Source: Calothrix sp. PCC 7103
GTDB taxonomy: Bacteria; Cyanobacteriota; Cyanobacteriia; Cyanobacteriales; Nostocaceae
Direction of reading: 5' to 3'
NCBI RefSeq assembly: GCF_000331305.1
Contig: NZ_KB217483.1
Span: forward strand, 1,398,202-1,462,201
Length of the DNA stretch: 64,000 nt
The translations under genes were made by a program, and so were the position numbers. The notes beneath the pieces were generated by a model. That model was given only the letters and a program-made list of their open reading frames with translations. It had not been told where the DNA came from and did not search any database. Below are positions 1 to 8,407 of this stretch, piece after piece (positions within the stretch are counted from its first letter, which is position 1; every line of letters begins with the position of its first letter).

Positions 1-88
1 AAGAAAGCGGGTACTTGTTCATCGGGTTCTCTAAAAATGATTCCATCGTTAATTATAAGTGGTAGATGTTCCCTAAAATTATGACATC

Positions 89-145
89 TTTTATTACTTT
101 TGTTATAAATCTATATTAAATAAATATTTTATTATTTTTGTTATA
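89..145. repeat. Two-copy AT-rich direct repeat
   Basis: A 19-nt AT-rich sequence (TTTTATTACTTTTGTTATA) at 89-107 recurs at 127-145 with one mismatch, a period of 38 bp. It lies in the leader of the first gene, whose product looks like a DNA-binding protein, so it could be a binding site. Chance similarity in AT-rich DNA is possible. Confidence 0.4.
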
Positions 146-200
146 TATTCTTACTGCTGTGATATTATTCAAATAATCAACTACCCTTACATTAGGTAAA

Positions 201-800
201 ATGAGTTACTGCGAACTCCTAGAAGTATTGCCACGCAAGGGATTGGAGCCAAGACAGTTCCTACGTCTCTGTTTTGGAATCGCCGACCTTAGTCCAGAAC
301 GTCTGCTGGAAGAGGAAACCATGTTTAAGTACAGTAGTGCGTGTATCAAATTACTATCAGAACTGCTTGGTGTCCAAAAGCAGACGGTTCGGAACTGGGG
401 AGACAATCCCAGCTTCGACAAAATGCCTTACCATACAAGGTTGGCGCTAGCTTATATCAACAGGTACAGCGAATTAGATAGAAAAACTATTTTCCAAATT
501 GTTGAAGGGGAAAAGTTTACTCCACCCATCGCAAGTGCCGAGACTTTCCTAAAAGCAGTATTTTTCGAGGGGATGTCCTCAAACCAAAGATTAATTACAG
601 TAACTCATATCAACTTCCGACCCCAATGCATTAAAACCTTGTCGCAAGTATTGGGAATAGCTCCTTCCGGAGTACAGGAATGGGGGCAAGATATCTCATT
701 CAAAAAAATGCCCAAGTATCACCAACACACCTTGGGTTACGCTCTCGCCATCTTGCAGCAGCATCTATGTGAGCAACCAAGACTGGCTGTATCAGCATAG
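201..800 (+). CDS. Hypothetical protein with a duplicated HTH-like unit
   Basis: I do not recognise the family (199 aa). The chain contains an internal duplication. One unit (about residues 45-86) reads C-I-K-L-L-S-E-L-L-G-V...V-R-N-W-G, then S-F-D-K-M-P. The second (about residues 142-183) reads C-I-K-T-L-S-Q-V-L-G-I...V-Q-E-W-G, then S-F-K-K-M-P. The spacing of small, hydrophobic and Trp residues resembles helix-turn-helix units of the kind that choose a site and then signal through W-G-x-x-x-x-F-x-x-M-P. A DNA-binding or copy-control role is inference from the fold pattern and plasmid-like context. ATG at 201 is preceded by a weak purine stretch. No signal peptide or membrane segment is seen. 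Confidence 0.6.
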   Translation: MSYCELLEVLPRKGLEPRQFLRLCFGIADLSPERLLEEETMFKYSSACIKLLSELLGVQKQTVRNWGDNPSFDKMPYHTRLALAYINRYSELDRKTIFQIVEGEKFTPPIASAETFLKAVFFEGMSSNQRLITVTHINFRPQCIKTLSQVLGIAPSGVQEWGQDISFKKMPKYHQHTLGYALAILQQHLCEQPRLAVSA

Positions 801-826
801 TATTCCAAAACAGTCAAATTAGGGAA

Positions 827-849
827 TTTGGTCTGAAAAATAGACCAAA
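827..849. promoter_or_regulatory. Inverted repeat TTTGGTCT-N7-AGACCAAA
   Basis: A perfect 8-bp inverted repeat with a 7-nt loop lies in the 78-bp gap between the HTH-like gene and the next gene. No T-tract follows the hairpin, so an operator or RNA attenuator fits better than an intrinsic terminator. Binding by the upstream HTH-like protein would be a guess. Confidence 0.45.
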
Positions 850-878
850 ACATTTATAAAAGCAAAGGTAAATCTATC

Positions 879-2096
879 ATGAAAGCTACTCTCACATCAA
901 CTCCTTACTCCCAGCAGCATCAAGTAGATTCAAGTCCTACCAAGCATATTGAAGAAAGTACCCTCTCGTATCTACATACAAGCTTCTTGCTCTGGGAATA
1001 TAAAACCAGCTACGACGCGCGTGAATATCGCCAACTACTAGATGATTACGGATGGGACAAAGGAAGCTCTGAAGAACAGCGCGCGCTCAAAATAGCTAAA
1101 CACTTTCAACAGTTCGTAAATTGTCCAGAACAACTGGCGCCAATACCAGTAACAATCCTTCTCAAGCTGTGTTCTAAAAACTACAGGTCAATAATCGATT
1201 TGCTCGTGAACTACCCGCCATCCGGATTAACCTGTCAAATCGTACTTGACTTAATCGAAGAAAGAGAAGACCTCCTAAAAGCTGAAAAGCAGCAGCAACT
1301 TGAACTAGAAAAAGAAAAAGAAAAATTATCCATCTGGCGCCGGACACCCAAAGGCGAAAGGTATTGTCAATTCCCTCCTCAGTGGGATGAGAGTCAACAA
1401 ACAGGTGTACTAGCGCAAGACCTAATTGACAATTATGGCTTAATTCCTCAAACCATATTAAGAGAAGCAATAGCGGATTATCACGCCAAGATTACCCATC
1501 AGGAGCAATCCCAAATCGAGACTGCTGAATTGATGGTTGAGTCGGAAACATCGGAAACATTTTTGCAAGTTGACACACGTCCACTTGAGAATGAAAAAGC
1601 TAGCCAAGAAATTATCCCACAAGAGCAAGTATTATTTCCCCAAGTTCAAGGCGCCGACAGTGACAACCAAAAACAGTGTACTACTTCCTCAAATAACATA
1701 GAAACAGCTACTACCCTAGATAGCAATCTAACCAGTAGTACTGCTTCCACACAACCAGTTGAGATGGATGAAGCATCTATACTAGTAGAAAAACTTAAAT
1801 CAGCCACCAGCTATTATCAAATTAGAAGCGCAATATATCGCCACCTCAGCGTGAAAGATAAAGCTTGGGAGCAACTACCAATTACAGAAAAATCAAGAAT
1901 TGAGAAATTACTGCCTCAAGAAATGTTACTTTTAAATCAAGCTAGAGATAACGGTTTAATTCTTGACTATTATGAGCTAGAAACTGGCTACTTTCAAATA
2001 TTTATTGAATATGAGAACAAGCCTGTAAGCGTTAGTAAATCAAGTATAATTAGCTGGCTTAAAGAGCAAGAAACACTTAACTGCGTAACAGGTTAA
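879..2096 (+). CDS. Hypothetical protein with charged coiled-coil segment
   Basis: Unrecognised soluble protein of 405 aa. Residues ~75-120 form a leucine-rich helical stretch. Residues ~125-150 are a Glu/Lys/Gln-rich predicted coiled coil. Residues ~155-205 hold Trp/Pro-containing sequence (W-R-R-T-P-K-G-E-R-Y). Residues ~210-300 are Gln/Ser/Thr-rich and probably disordered. The C-terminal ~100 residues look folded and end in S-I-I-S-W-L-K-E-Q-E. The architecture resembles proteins of unknown role carried by cyanobacterial plasmids. It is transcribed with the preceding gene and followed by a GC-rich hairpin at 2163-2182. No catalytic motif is evident. Confidence 0.6.
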   Translation: MKATLTSTPYSQQHQVDSSPTKHIEESTLSYLHTSFLLWEYKTSYDAREYRQLLDDYGWDKGSSEEQRALKIAKHFQQFVNCPEQLAPIPVTILLKLCSKNYRSIIDLLVNYPPSGLTCQIVLDLIEEREDLLKAEKQQQLELEKEKEKLSIWRRTPKGERYCQFPPQWDESQQTGVLAQDLIDNYGLIPQTILREAIADYHAKITHQEQSQIETAELMVESETSETFLQVDTRPLENEKASQEIIPQEQVLFPQVQGADSDNQKQCTTSSNNIETATTLDSNLTSSTASTQPVEMDEASILVEKLKSATSYYQIRSAIYRHLSVKDKAWEQLPITEKSRIEKLLPQEMLLLNQARDNGLILDYYELETGYFQIFIEYENKPVSVSKSSIISWLKEQETLNCVTG

Positions 2097-2162
2097 ACCA
2101 CACCAACTAATACTTCCTCAATCAGGAACTCAATCATGAAAAAATCCCTAATTTTCTTGTGG

Positions 2163-2182
2163 AGTGGGCATCCTTGCCCGCT
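2163..2182. terminator. Short GC hairpin (repeat-type) after 405-aa gene
   Basis: AGTGGGCA and TGCCCGCT form an 8-bp stem (one G-T pair) with a TCCT loop, 67 bp after the stop codon. The GTGGGCATCCTTGCCCGC core is a small palindromic repeat that I know from cyanobacterial intergenic DNA. It may act as a weak terminator, although no T-tract follows. Confidence 0.45.
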
Positions 2183-2266
2183 TCAAAACATAGGAAAAGC
2201 TTTAGAAAACCCATCTCACAAGATAGATAATTTAATTGTATAAAATCTCAAACAACCAAATATATA

Positions 2267-2860
2267 ATGAACATTTTCAGATATGTAGTAGGGCAATCAG
2301 TAGATTTCGCTCTTAATTTAGACGAATGGGCATCATTATCAGAAGATTACATAAATCTCTATTTTGACGGGAATAGAGAAAATGTCCGCAATACTACCTT
2401 TGGCGATTGTATATCAAAGATACAATTCTTAATCAATTTATTTAGAGAACCAGAACAAGGATTCACTATTGATGATTTTAGGGGCGTTGTAGATGAACAA
2501 GGAATTCTTCAAGCAATTGCTGTAATTCAAGACGTTGAATTATACAATGAAGGAGAAAGATTTCCAGCTATAGCGATCGAATCGATCTGCTCGGCGCCTT
2601 GGAACGTGATTGAACAAACACAAGTACAAACGCGCAAAGGTGGTCCAACGTCACTGATAGAGGAAATTGTTAAGGAAAGTAAATTAAAACAATTTGGTGG
2701 TGTCGTCAAGTTGTTTACCATCCCGCGCGCAAAATCTCGCTACACTAAGATTGGGTTTGTAGATACTGATGGCTCAGGAGAAATGCTACTAACAGAAGCT
2801 GCTTCTGATGAATTTCTAGGTAGGCAACAACAGCGACGTGACTCGCAAACATTTGATTAA
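2267..2860 (+). CDS. Probable GNAT-fold acetyltransferase-like protein
   Basis: 197 aa. The order of elements resembles the GNAT fold. Two beta strands with a turn (G-V-V-D-E-Q-G-I-L-Q-A-I-A-V-I) are followed by a strand A-I-A-I-E-S-I-C-S-A-P-W-N-V. Then comes a Gly-containing loop R-K-G-G-P-T-S-L-I-E-E-I corresponding to the acetyl-CoA pyrophosphate loop, a further strand, and A-K-S-R-Y-T-K-I-G-F, matching the usual A-x-x-F-Y-x-K-x-G-F. The substrate is unknown. The loop lacks the canonical Q/R-x-x-G-x-G/A spacing in full, so the call is moderate. It is 22 bp upstream of the next gene and probably cotranscribed with it. Confidence 0.5.
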   Translation: MNIFRYVVGQSVDFALNLDEWASLSEDYINLYFDGNRENVRNTTFGDCISKIQFLINLFREPEQGFTIDDFRGVVDEQGILQAIAVIQDVELYNEGERFPAIAIESICSAPWNVIEQTQVQTRKGGPTSLIEEIVKESKLKQFGGVVKLFTIPRAKSRYTKIGFVDTDGSGEMLLTEAASDEFLGRQQQRRDSQTFD

Positions 2861-2881
2861 CAACCTGATTAAACTAATGCC

Positions 2882-3133
2882 ATGAACCAAACTGACAGCA
2901 CCCCAACACCCGAAACGCTTGAAATATGGCGCGCGCTTGATGAGGTTGACCAAGACCCATGTATAGGGCGCCTAACAAAAGAAGAAAAAGACATCCTCTT
3001 CGACGAATTTTTCAGCAAAGAAGCTAAAATGGCACGTTTACAAAGGATACGCGAACGCAAGCAAGCTCTAGAAGAAAAGCTCGCTTCATTATTAACAATG
3101 GAAAAACAATTAGTAGAAAGCCTGCAAGAATAA
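2882..3133 (+). CDS. Small helical protein, paralogue of the next gene
   Basis: 83 aa, unrecognised. It begins with a Pro/Thr-rich tail, then E-T-L-E-I-W-R-A-L-D-E-V-D, a central acidic helix, and a C-terminal Arg/Lys/Glu coiled coil (residues ~52-82). The gene downstream (3197-3472) encodes the same plan with matching W-R/Q-x-L-D-E and C-x-G blocks, so the pair is a tandem duplication. No enzyme motif is present. Small size and the coiled coil suggest an adaptor or oligomerising role, which is only inference. Confidence 0.55.
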   Translation: MNQTDSTPTPETLEIWRALDEVDQDPCIGRLTKEEKDILFDEFFSKEAKMARLQRIRERKQALEEKLASLLTMEKQLVESLQE

Positions 3134-3196
3134 AACTACATATATACTTACATAATTAGTTACATTTTTAATTATGAACAAGTAGAGAAAAAAATA

Positions 3197-3472
3197 ATGA
3201 CAAATCAAAAATATCAGCCAACAACAGAAGATTTGAAGCGATGGCAAAGATTGGACGAACTTGGTATGACCGCTATGTGTGGCACACCCATGTCAGATGA
3301 AGAATACGAACATCGACTTCAATCTGTGATTGATGGTAGCTGTTTTACTAAGTATCTGGATAAAGTATTGAAGCGAAAGAAAGAACTTCAGGACAAGTTA
3401 AAAGGTATCGAACAAACAGAACAAATGTTAAGGGCGAAGATTGCAGAATTTCAAAACCAAAAGGTAAGTTAG
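3197..3472 (+). CDS. Small helical protein, paralogue of the preceding gene
   Basis: 91 aa, unrecognised. The N-terminus reads T-T-E-D-L-K-R-W-Q-R-L-D-E-L-G, aligning with T-P-E-T-L-E-I-W-R-A-L-D-E-V of the previous protein; both then carry a Cys-x-Gly and an acidic patch before a Lys/Glu/Leu coiled coil. ATG follows a purine-rich stretch (AGAGAAAAAAATA). The gene ends just before a strong hairpin at 3483-3512, which probably closes the transcription unit. Confidence 0.55.
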   Translation: MTNQKYQPTTEDLKRWQRLDELGMTAMCGTPMSDEEYEHRLQSVIDGSCFTKYLDKVLKRKKELQDKLKGIEQTEQMLRAKIAEFQNQKVS

Positions 3473-3482
3473 CATTACTTTG

Positions 3483-3512
3483 ATTGGAGTGCGTCTTGAG
3501 ACGCACTCCAAT
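3483..3512 (+). terminator. Strong 13-bp hairpin
   Basis: ATTGGAGTGCGTC and GACGCACTCCAAT are perfectly complementary with a TTGA tetraloop, starting 10 bp after the stop codon of the 91-aa gene. The downstream sequence is AT-rich but not a pure T-tract. Its position supports a terminator role. Confidence 0.65.
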
Positions 3513-4425
3513 ATACTAAAAAAGTACTAATGGATGGCACCTCTATTCAAAAGGAGTAGTTAGGGGTTGCAATAAAATCAAGTATCAGCTGGAGTTGAAG
3601 AAAATGATTAAAGATTGGCGCCTGTAATCAGTGCGTATGTATAAAGGCGCCTTTAAATCAAGCCTTTGGGGACACTTTTAAGTAAATACGTGCCTTATAT
3701 TCAATATTGATTGCGGCGCCGAACGAATTAAATACTCCTCCTTATTTGACTCATTAAACCAATACCTTTGCCGAGAGCTTAGAGGTAACTGCAATTTTAA
3801 CGCTCATAATATGTCTAAAAAGTCAATACCTTATAGGCTCTCTGCCGCTTTAGTACTCATGAAAATAAAAATCACCCACATGGGTACCATCGCAGTTTGT
3901 AGTATGCTTTACACTACAGGTTAGATGTTATACAAGCTAATATGAAAAAGCGCTCTTAATTCGATATAGGCGAATTCAAATTTTCGGCTCAAATACATGC
4001 AACAATATTTAAAAAATATTAAATTTTTGTATGTTTATACAGTATTGAGAATAATATACCGGAAATTCATTGGTCACAAGTTAAGGTCATGATAGATTTG
4101 TCAATATATCTATAGAATGAAAAAGATGCTAAAAACCGTAATGGAAAACATCATTTTTGGGTTAGCTAACGTCTAATTTTGTAACCATCGTTCATATTTT
4201 TGCTGAAACCTTAGTACAAAGCTAAGTTTTATGCCTTATTTTTTACTTTAGTTTCAGTATTATTTCTAATTGACAAAACTAATGTTATCTTAAGTTGTCA
4301 CGAATGCCGGAAATTAGATATGTTACGATTTAGACCGCAAAGCTATCAGAGTGCATCGTTGTAAGGTTATTGTAAACATTGCTTGATTTATTAATATAAA
4401 GCTATCTGCAATATCTGGAGAAAAC
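3513..4425. other. Long AT-rich gap without recognisable gene
   Basis: About 900 bp without a convincing gene. It contains three GGCGCC palindromes (near 3617, 3647 and 3716), one of them the 12-bp palindrome AAAGGCGCCTTT. Short open frames are broken and have no ribosome binding sites. It could be a decayed gene plus the promoter region of the nuclease cassette. Confidence 0.5.
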
Positions 4426-5421
4426 ATGACGGAATTTAAAGTCATGACTTGGAATGTAGAGAATTTATTTCGCTTTGGTAGTGGATTTGGCGCCAAAACA
4501 CAAGAAGATTACACGCAAAAGCTCTTAAGCTTGGCTAAGGTAATATTGCATCTCGACCCTCATGTATTGGCTATCCAAGAAATTGGTGATGTAGATGCAT
4601 TGGAAGAACTCGTAACACTACTTGAAGGGCGTTATCCACATACGCTTGTATCTGAATTTTCAGACCCTCGTGGGATACGTGTTGGCTTTATTTCAAAATT
4701 AGAAATAGAAGAACATGAGGAAATAGTAAATTTTTCTGAAGGTGGTTTTCTAAAAGTACTTGCTCAAGAAGCACTTGAGAATGTAACTTCTATTAACCGC
4801 ATGGGTCGAGCAGCTTTACGCATTATTATTAGACCATTACCAGACATTCCTATTCATCTTATCAATGCCCATCTAAAATCTAAGCTATTAACTTTTTCTT
4901 CAACAGCAAATCGACCACGGTTTACTCCAAAAGATGAAAATGAACGTACCCGAACTGCTGGGTTAGCGCTTTTAAAAAGAACAGCAGAGGCAACCGCTTT
5001 ACGTATCAGAGCAAATGAACTACTAGAAAATAATTCAAAGCAATCCCTCATTTTACTGGGGGATATGAACGATGTACCATCTGCTGCCACTACTCAAATA
5101 CTTCAAGGAGCTAGCGGTAGTGAAATTGGTACGCGCGGTTTTAATCAGCCAGATAAAGGAGATGATACAAGATTATTTAATTTAGCTCCCCTAATTCCTG
5201 AAGAAAGGCGATATTCTCGTATTTTCCAAAACAATAAGGAGCTAATAGACCATATTTTTGTTAGTCAAGAATTACTACCTGGTCAGCCTCGTAAATTACC
5301 ACAAGTAGATAGCTATATAGACTTTACTGACGCATTACCCTCTATTAACGATGACCCAAATTTAAGACGAGGAAAACCCGGCTCTGACCATGCACCAATC
5401 ATCGCAATTTTTGACCTGTAA
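4426..5421 (+). CDS. Endonuclease/exonuclease/phosphatase (EEP) family protein
   Basis: 331 aa with the full EEP signature of Mg2+-dependent phosphodiesterases (DNase I/APE1/sphingomyelinase fold). Visible motifs are T-W-N-V-E-N (N10), A-I-Q-E-I (E52), I-N-A-H-L-K (H149), G-D-M-N-D (D213, N215), I-D-H (D275, H276) and the terminal G-S-D-H-A-P (D321, H322). All metal and catalytic positions are present. No signal peptide is seen, so the enzyme should be cytosolic unless exported otherwise. The substrate (DNA, RNA or lipid) cannot be told from sequence. It lies 66 bp upstream of an EndoU RNase gene with a good Shine-Dalgarno sequence, so the two probably form one operon of nucleases. The start is preceded by TGGAGAAAAC. 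Confidence 0.85.
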   Translation: MTEFKVMTWNVENLFRFGSGFGAKTQEDYTQKLLSLAKVILHLDPHVLAIQEIGDVDALEELVTLLEGRYPHTLVSEFSDPRGIRVGFISKLEIEEHEEIVNFSEGGFLKVLAQEALENVTSINRMGRAALRIIIRPLPDIPIHLINAHLKSKLLTFSSTANRPRFTPKDENERTRTAGLALLKRTAEATALRIRANELLENNSKQSLILLGDMNDVPSAATTQILQGASGSEIGTRGFNQPDKGDDTRLFNLAPLIPEERRYSRIFQNNKELIDHIFVSQELLPGQPRKLPQVDSYIDFTDALPSINDDPNLRRGKPGSDHAPIIAIFDL

Positions 5422-5487
5422 ATAATTTAATCCAGTTTAGCTTAAATATCAGGAATAAAGCAACAAATTAAAAGGAGTACGAACAAA

Positions 5488-6825
5488 ATGCTTGCTAATT
5501 CAATGATTTATGATCAGATTTGGAAAGCTGATAAAAATGGCTTTTCGGTAAGTGTACGTAAACCTGACGGAAACTGGGTTAACGATTCGGCTGATATTTT
5601 GCTCGACCATCAAGTAAAAGCTGCAGGAGATAAATGGTCTGACTTGGCAATTCGCCCTCTATTTAATAAAGTGAAAGAATCTCGTCTTCAGGAACCTACT
5701 TATGCGGCGATGATTAGACTATTCGATAATTATATAGTTAACTATCGTGACCCCGAAGACTTTACGGAGCAAGAAAAGCAGGAAACAGATGCTTTTTTGG
5801 ATTTGATCTTAAATACCCAACCAATGCAATTAGCTTACGAGTATATAACATCCGGTTTGGGCAAGCGAATGTCTTTAGATGAGTTTAAAAAAGAACTTGA
5901 AATCATATGGTTTGAGCCTTATACCAACTATTTTGGTGAGGATGAAATCAACTATTGTTCTGGTTTTGAACATGTATTTGTTGGTGAAGGTCAATTTAAC
6001 CCACGGGTTGGGGGTGGTCCAAATTGGGGAAAAATTAGTGGCTACCACAATTGGGTAAAATTTTACTTGGACGAGTCTAAGGGGCGGGTAAATTTTCTTG
6101 GTACACAGTACAAGCTGCCTGGAGTATCAGAAGTATTAAATCCCCATGTGGTCACATTACAGATGACCTGGACTTTGGACAATATGAATGGTGACCCCGT
6201 TGCCCAAGTTTTTAAAGAGCGTGGTGGTTTTTTTGTTGGCGCCAGTCCAGAGTGTGACTTAGCGTTAGCCACCGTTGCCTATTATGAGTCAGTTCAAAGA
6301 TTAACTGTTAACGAACGGCGGGCAGTAACTATTCAAGGTGGAAATTACAACTTAGTTATTTACCGCGAGACAACAAAGGATAAAGAACGAGGCAAGCACA
6401 TCCGCTCATTCTATCCCGAATTTCAGGGTGGTGGAAATTTTGAACCTCTACCTCGACCTGGTAGTACTCCTATATTAAAGCCAATTGGTGAGGTAACTAC
6501 ACAGAGCGGTCCAGTAGTTGTAGTAGCTGCTCTTCCTAATCCAGAAGGAGAGGAATTAGGTGAATGGGTAGAGCTAAAAAATAACTCATCCGAATCAATT
6601 TCGGTAGATAATTGGTATCTTACAGACAAAGCGGGTCGGCGGAAAATGCTAGAAGGTACTTTAGCTGCATCGGAACAAAAACAGTTTATTATACGAACAA
6701 ACAGCCCTCAATCGATGCAACTGGGCAACTCAGGTGGTCGAATCGTACTTTATCGTCCGGATGGAGAAATGGTTGCCTCAGTGTTTTATAAAAAAGCCGC
6801 TTCAGGAGAGGTTATCAATTTCTAA
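5488..6825 (+). CDS. EndoU (XendoU-family) ribonuclease fused to a lamin-tail domain
   Basis: 445 aa. Residues ~1-270 match the EndoU/XendoU family of uridylate-specific endoribonucleases. F-E-H-V-F gives His162, G-Y-H-N-W gives His187, and the third catalytic residue is probably Lys243, before F-F-V-G-A-S-P-E. These are the expected His-His-Lys triad. Residues ~341-445 form a lamin-tail domain (G-E-W-V-E-L-K-N, then W-Y-L-T-D, then G-G-R-I-V-L-Y), a beta-sandwich often appended to extracellular or nucleic-acid-processing enzymes. No secretion signal is seen. A Shine-Dalgarno AAAGGAG precedes the ATG. EndoU domains are known as toxins in polymorphic toxin and contact-inhibition systems; here there is no obvious immunity gene next to it, only the EEP nuclease upstream. 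Confidence 0.85.
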   Translation: MLANSMIYDQIWKADKNGFSVSVRKPDGNWVNDSADILLDHQVKAAGDKWSDLAIRPLFNKVKESRLQEPTYAAMIRLFDNYIVNYRDPEDFTEQEKQETDAFLDLILNTQPMQLAYEYITSGLGKRMSLDEFKKELEIIWFEPYTNYFGEDEINYCSGFEHVFVGEGQFNPRVGGGPNWGKISGYHNWVKFYLDESKGRVNFLGTQYKLPGVSEVLNPHVVTLQMTWTLDNMNGDPVAQVFKERGGFFVGASPECDLALATVAYYESVQRLTVNERRAVTIQGGNYNLVIYRETTKDKERGKHIRSFYPEFQGGGNFEPLPRPGSTPILKPIGEVTTQSGPVVVVAALPNPEGEELGEWVELKNNSSESISVDNWYLTDKAGRRKMLEGTLAASEQKQFIIRTNSPQSMQLGNSGGRIVLYRPDGEMVASVFYKKAASGEVINF

Positions 6826-6836
6826 CTAAACGGCGC

Positions 6837-6874
6837 CCGTTCCCCATGCACGCTATAAAGCAAACGGGGAACGG
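6837..6874 (+). terminator. Hairpin after EndoU gene
   Basis: CCGTTCCCC (6837-6845) pairs perfectly with GGGGAACGG (6866-6874) across a 20-nt loop, 12 bp after the EndoU stop codon. It is followed by TTAATATTT. Position and stem strength suggest termination of the nuclease operon. Confidence 0.6.
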
Positions 6875-6919
6875 TTAATATTTAAGTACTTATGCAATTA
6901 TTAATATAGTACAAAGTGA

Positions 6920-7180
6920 TTTTATGGAAACAAAGTTAGAGTAGAAGAGGCGCCGCAGTTTGTACCCCCACTACCAGATAATACTTGTTGGAATGCAGTG
7001 AGAGATTATTTAATTACCACACGGAAATTACCCGCAACTTTAATAGATTATCTATACACGGCTGGGTTAATTTACTCTGATGCAAAACAAAATGCTGTGT
7101 TTGTCATGCGGTCATGGAGTGGGGAACCAGCAGTTAATTTTTATGAAATAGTTTTTGGTGGCGACATTCGCTGTAGGTAG
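6920..7180 (+). pseudogene. Fragment of a DUF3991/toprim-type plasmid protein
   Basis: An open stretch encodes W-N-A-V-R-D-Y-L-I-T-T-R-K-L-P...L-I-D-Y-L-Y...G-L-I-Y-S-D-A-K-Q-N-A-V-F-V-M-R. I recognise this as the DUF3991 block found upstream of a toprim domain in plasmid relaxase-associated or primase-like proteins. The frame opens right after a TGA at 6917, has no ATG before the conserved part, and diverges after residue ~70 before a stop. Both flanks of the gene are therefore missing. It is a relic of plasmid mobilisation genes. Confidence 0.6.
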
Positions 7181-7263
7181 CGATACCCCAACTAAGCGAT
7201 AAACCCACCATTTTTTTAGCTGTATGGACTCTAGCTTCGCCATGTAGACTTTTTTGGTAAGGC

Positions 7264-8253
7264 CTAAATAATTTTCAATATTGATTTTCCTAGTGTCAAT
7301 CTATTCTCTAAGTCTTGATGGGCTTGTCTGCAATTTTCTAATGTGTATTGATTTCCGACTAAAATCCTTATTTTCCCTTGTATGATATAGTTAAATAACG
7401 CATTAGTCTTAAATTTTAAAGCTTCTTGGTTATCAATGTAGTGCCGAATTACTGGACGTGTTACGTAAAAAGAACCACGTTGCTGTGTTCGATTACCTAA
7501 TCGACTATTAAGGTCAATTGGTGGTATTACTCCACTAGATTGTCCAAAAGACACTATAGTGCCTCGATTCTTTAAAACCTCAAAGCTGCGAGTAAAGGTA
7601 GTTGCTCCCACAGAATCATACACGACATCTACACCGACACCTTCTGTCCAATGCATTACTCCTTTAACAAAGTCTTTTTCATCATAACGAATTAAGTAGT
7701 CAGCACCAGCTTCCTCTGCCAATTTTAACTTTCGTGCTGTAGATACTGTACCGATAACTTTTGCACCTAGTAATTTAGCCATCTGTACTGTTAATAGACC
7801 AACGCCTCCTGCGGCTGCATGGATTAAAGCTGTATGTCCGGGTTGTAAATGGAATGTATCATGGGTTAAAAAATAGGATGTTAAGCCTTGAAGTAAACAA
7901 CTTGCTGCTATTACATCATCTACTTCTGGAGGTAAAGCTACCGCATGTTCTGCGTTAATAGCGATATACTCTGAGTAACTACCACCAGTAACATAAGCAA
8001 AGCCTACACGCTCACCAAGGGAAAATTGTTTAACTCTCTCTCCTTTGTTAATGATTGTTCCTACACCTTCTTTTCCTAGAATAAAAGGTAGTGGAATTGG
8101 GTAAACTCCCATTCTTTCGTATATATCCACGAAGTTAATTCCAGCGAATGTTAATTTGATGAGAATTTCATCAGGTTTAACTTCTGGCAATGGAACTTCT
8201 ACTAAATTAATTTGGTCTAAGCCACCTTGCTTCTCTATGACTATTGCTTTCAT
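7264..8253 (-). CDS. Quinone oxidoreductase-like NAD(P)H dehydrogenase (MDR family)
   Basis: About 329 aa, full length for the zinc-free quinone oxidoreductase branch of the medium-chain dehydrogenases. It has the N-terminal GroES-like domain (G-I-N-F-V-D, then P-F-I-L-G-K-E-G-V-G) and the Rossmann motif A-A-A-G-G-V-G (residues ~147-153), then V-Y-D-S-V-G. The zinc ligands of alcohol dehydrogenases are absent, as usual for this branch. The likely reaction is NADPH-dependent reduction of quinones or enones in the cytosol. I place the start at the ATG at 8253, which has GAGGG about 8 nt upstream; an upstream TTG adds two codons. It is the last gene of a minus-strand metabolic group and lies 148 bp after the desaturase. 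Confidence 0.85.
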   Translation of the reverse strand: MKAIVIEKQGGLDQINLVEVPLPEVKPDEILIKLTFAGINFVDIYERMGVYPIPLPFILGKEGVGTIINKGERVKQFSLGERVGFAYVTGGSYSEYIAINAEHAVALPPEVDDVIAASCLLQGLTSYFLTHDTFHLQPGHTALIHAAAGGVGLLTVQMAKLLGAKVIGTVSTARKLKLAEEAGADYLIRYDEKDFVKGVMHWTEGVGVDVVYDSVGATTFTRSFEVLKNRGTIVSFGQSSGVIPPIDLNSRLGNRTQQRGSFYVTRPVIRHYIDNQEALKFKTNALFNYIIQGKIRILVGNQYTLENCRQAHQDLENRLTLGKSILKII

Positions 8254-8288
8254 ATACAACCCTCTGTAAAGACTTCTAATGAGTAAGT

Positions 8289-8351
8289 TGCTGGGATGGC
8301 TTACGCAAATAAACCTTGTAATCTCTATTATATTTAAGGAGCTTCCCAGCA
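8289..8351. repeat. Inverted repeat between oxidoreductase and desaturase genes
   Basis: TGCTGGGA (8289-8296) and TCCCAGCA (8344-8351) are perfect inverted repeats 47 bp apart in a 154-bp gap. It could be a terminator behind the desaturase gene or a relic of a small repeat element. Confidence 0.35.
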
Positions 8352-8407
8352 GTTTACCCCTGTATTACATCTATTGTGCGTGGGTCTTAAATCACAAAAA
8401 TCTGTAA

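Noticed and set aside
2136..2243. Small frame M-K-K-S-L-I-F-L-W-S-G-H-P-C-P-L after the 405-aa gene
   Set aside because: It is created by translating through the palindromic GTGGGCATCCTTGCCCGC repeat; similar false peptides appear wherever that repeat occurs, and there is no ribosome binding site.
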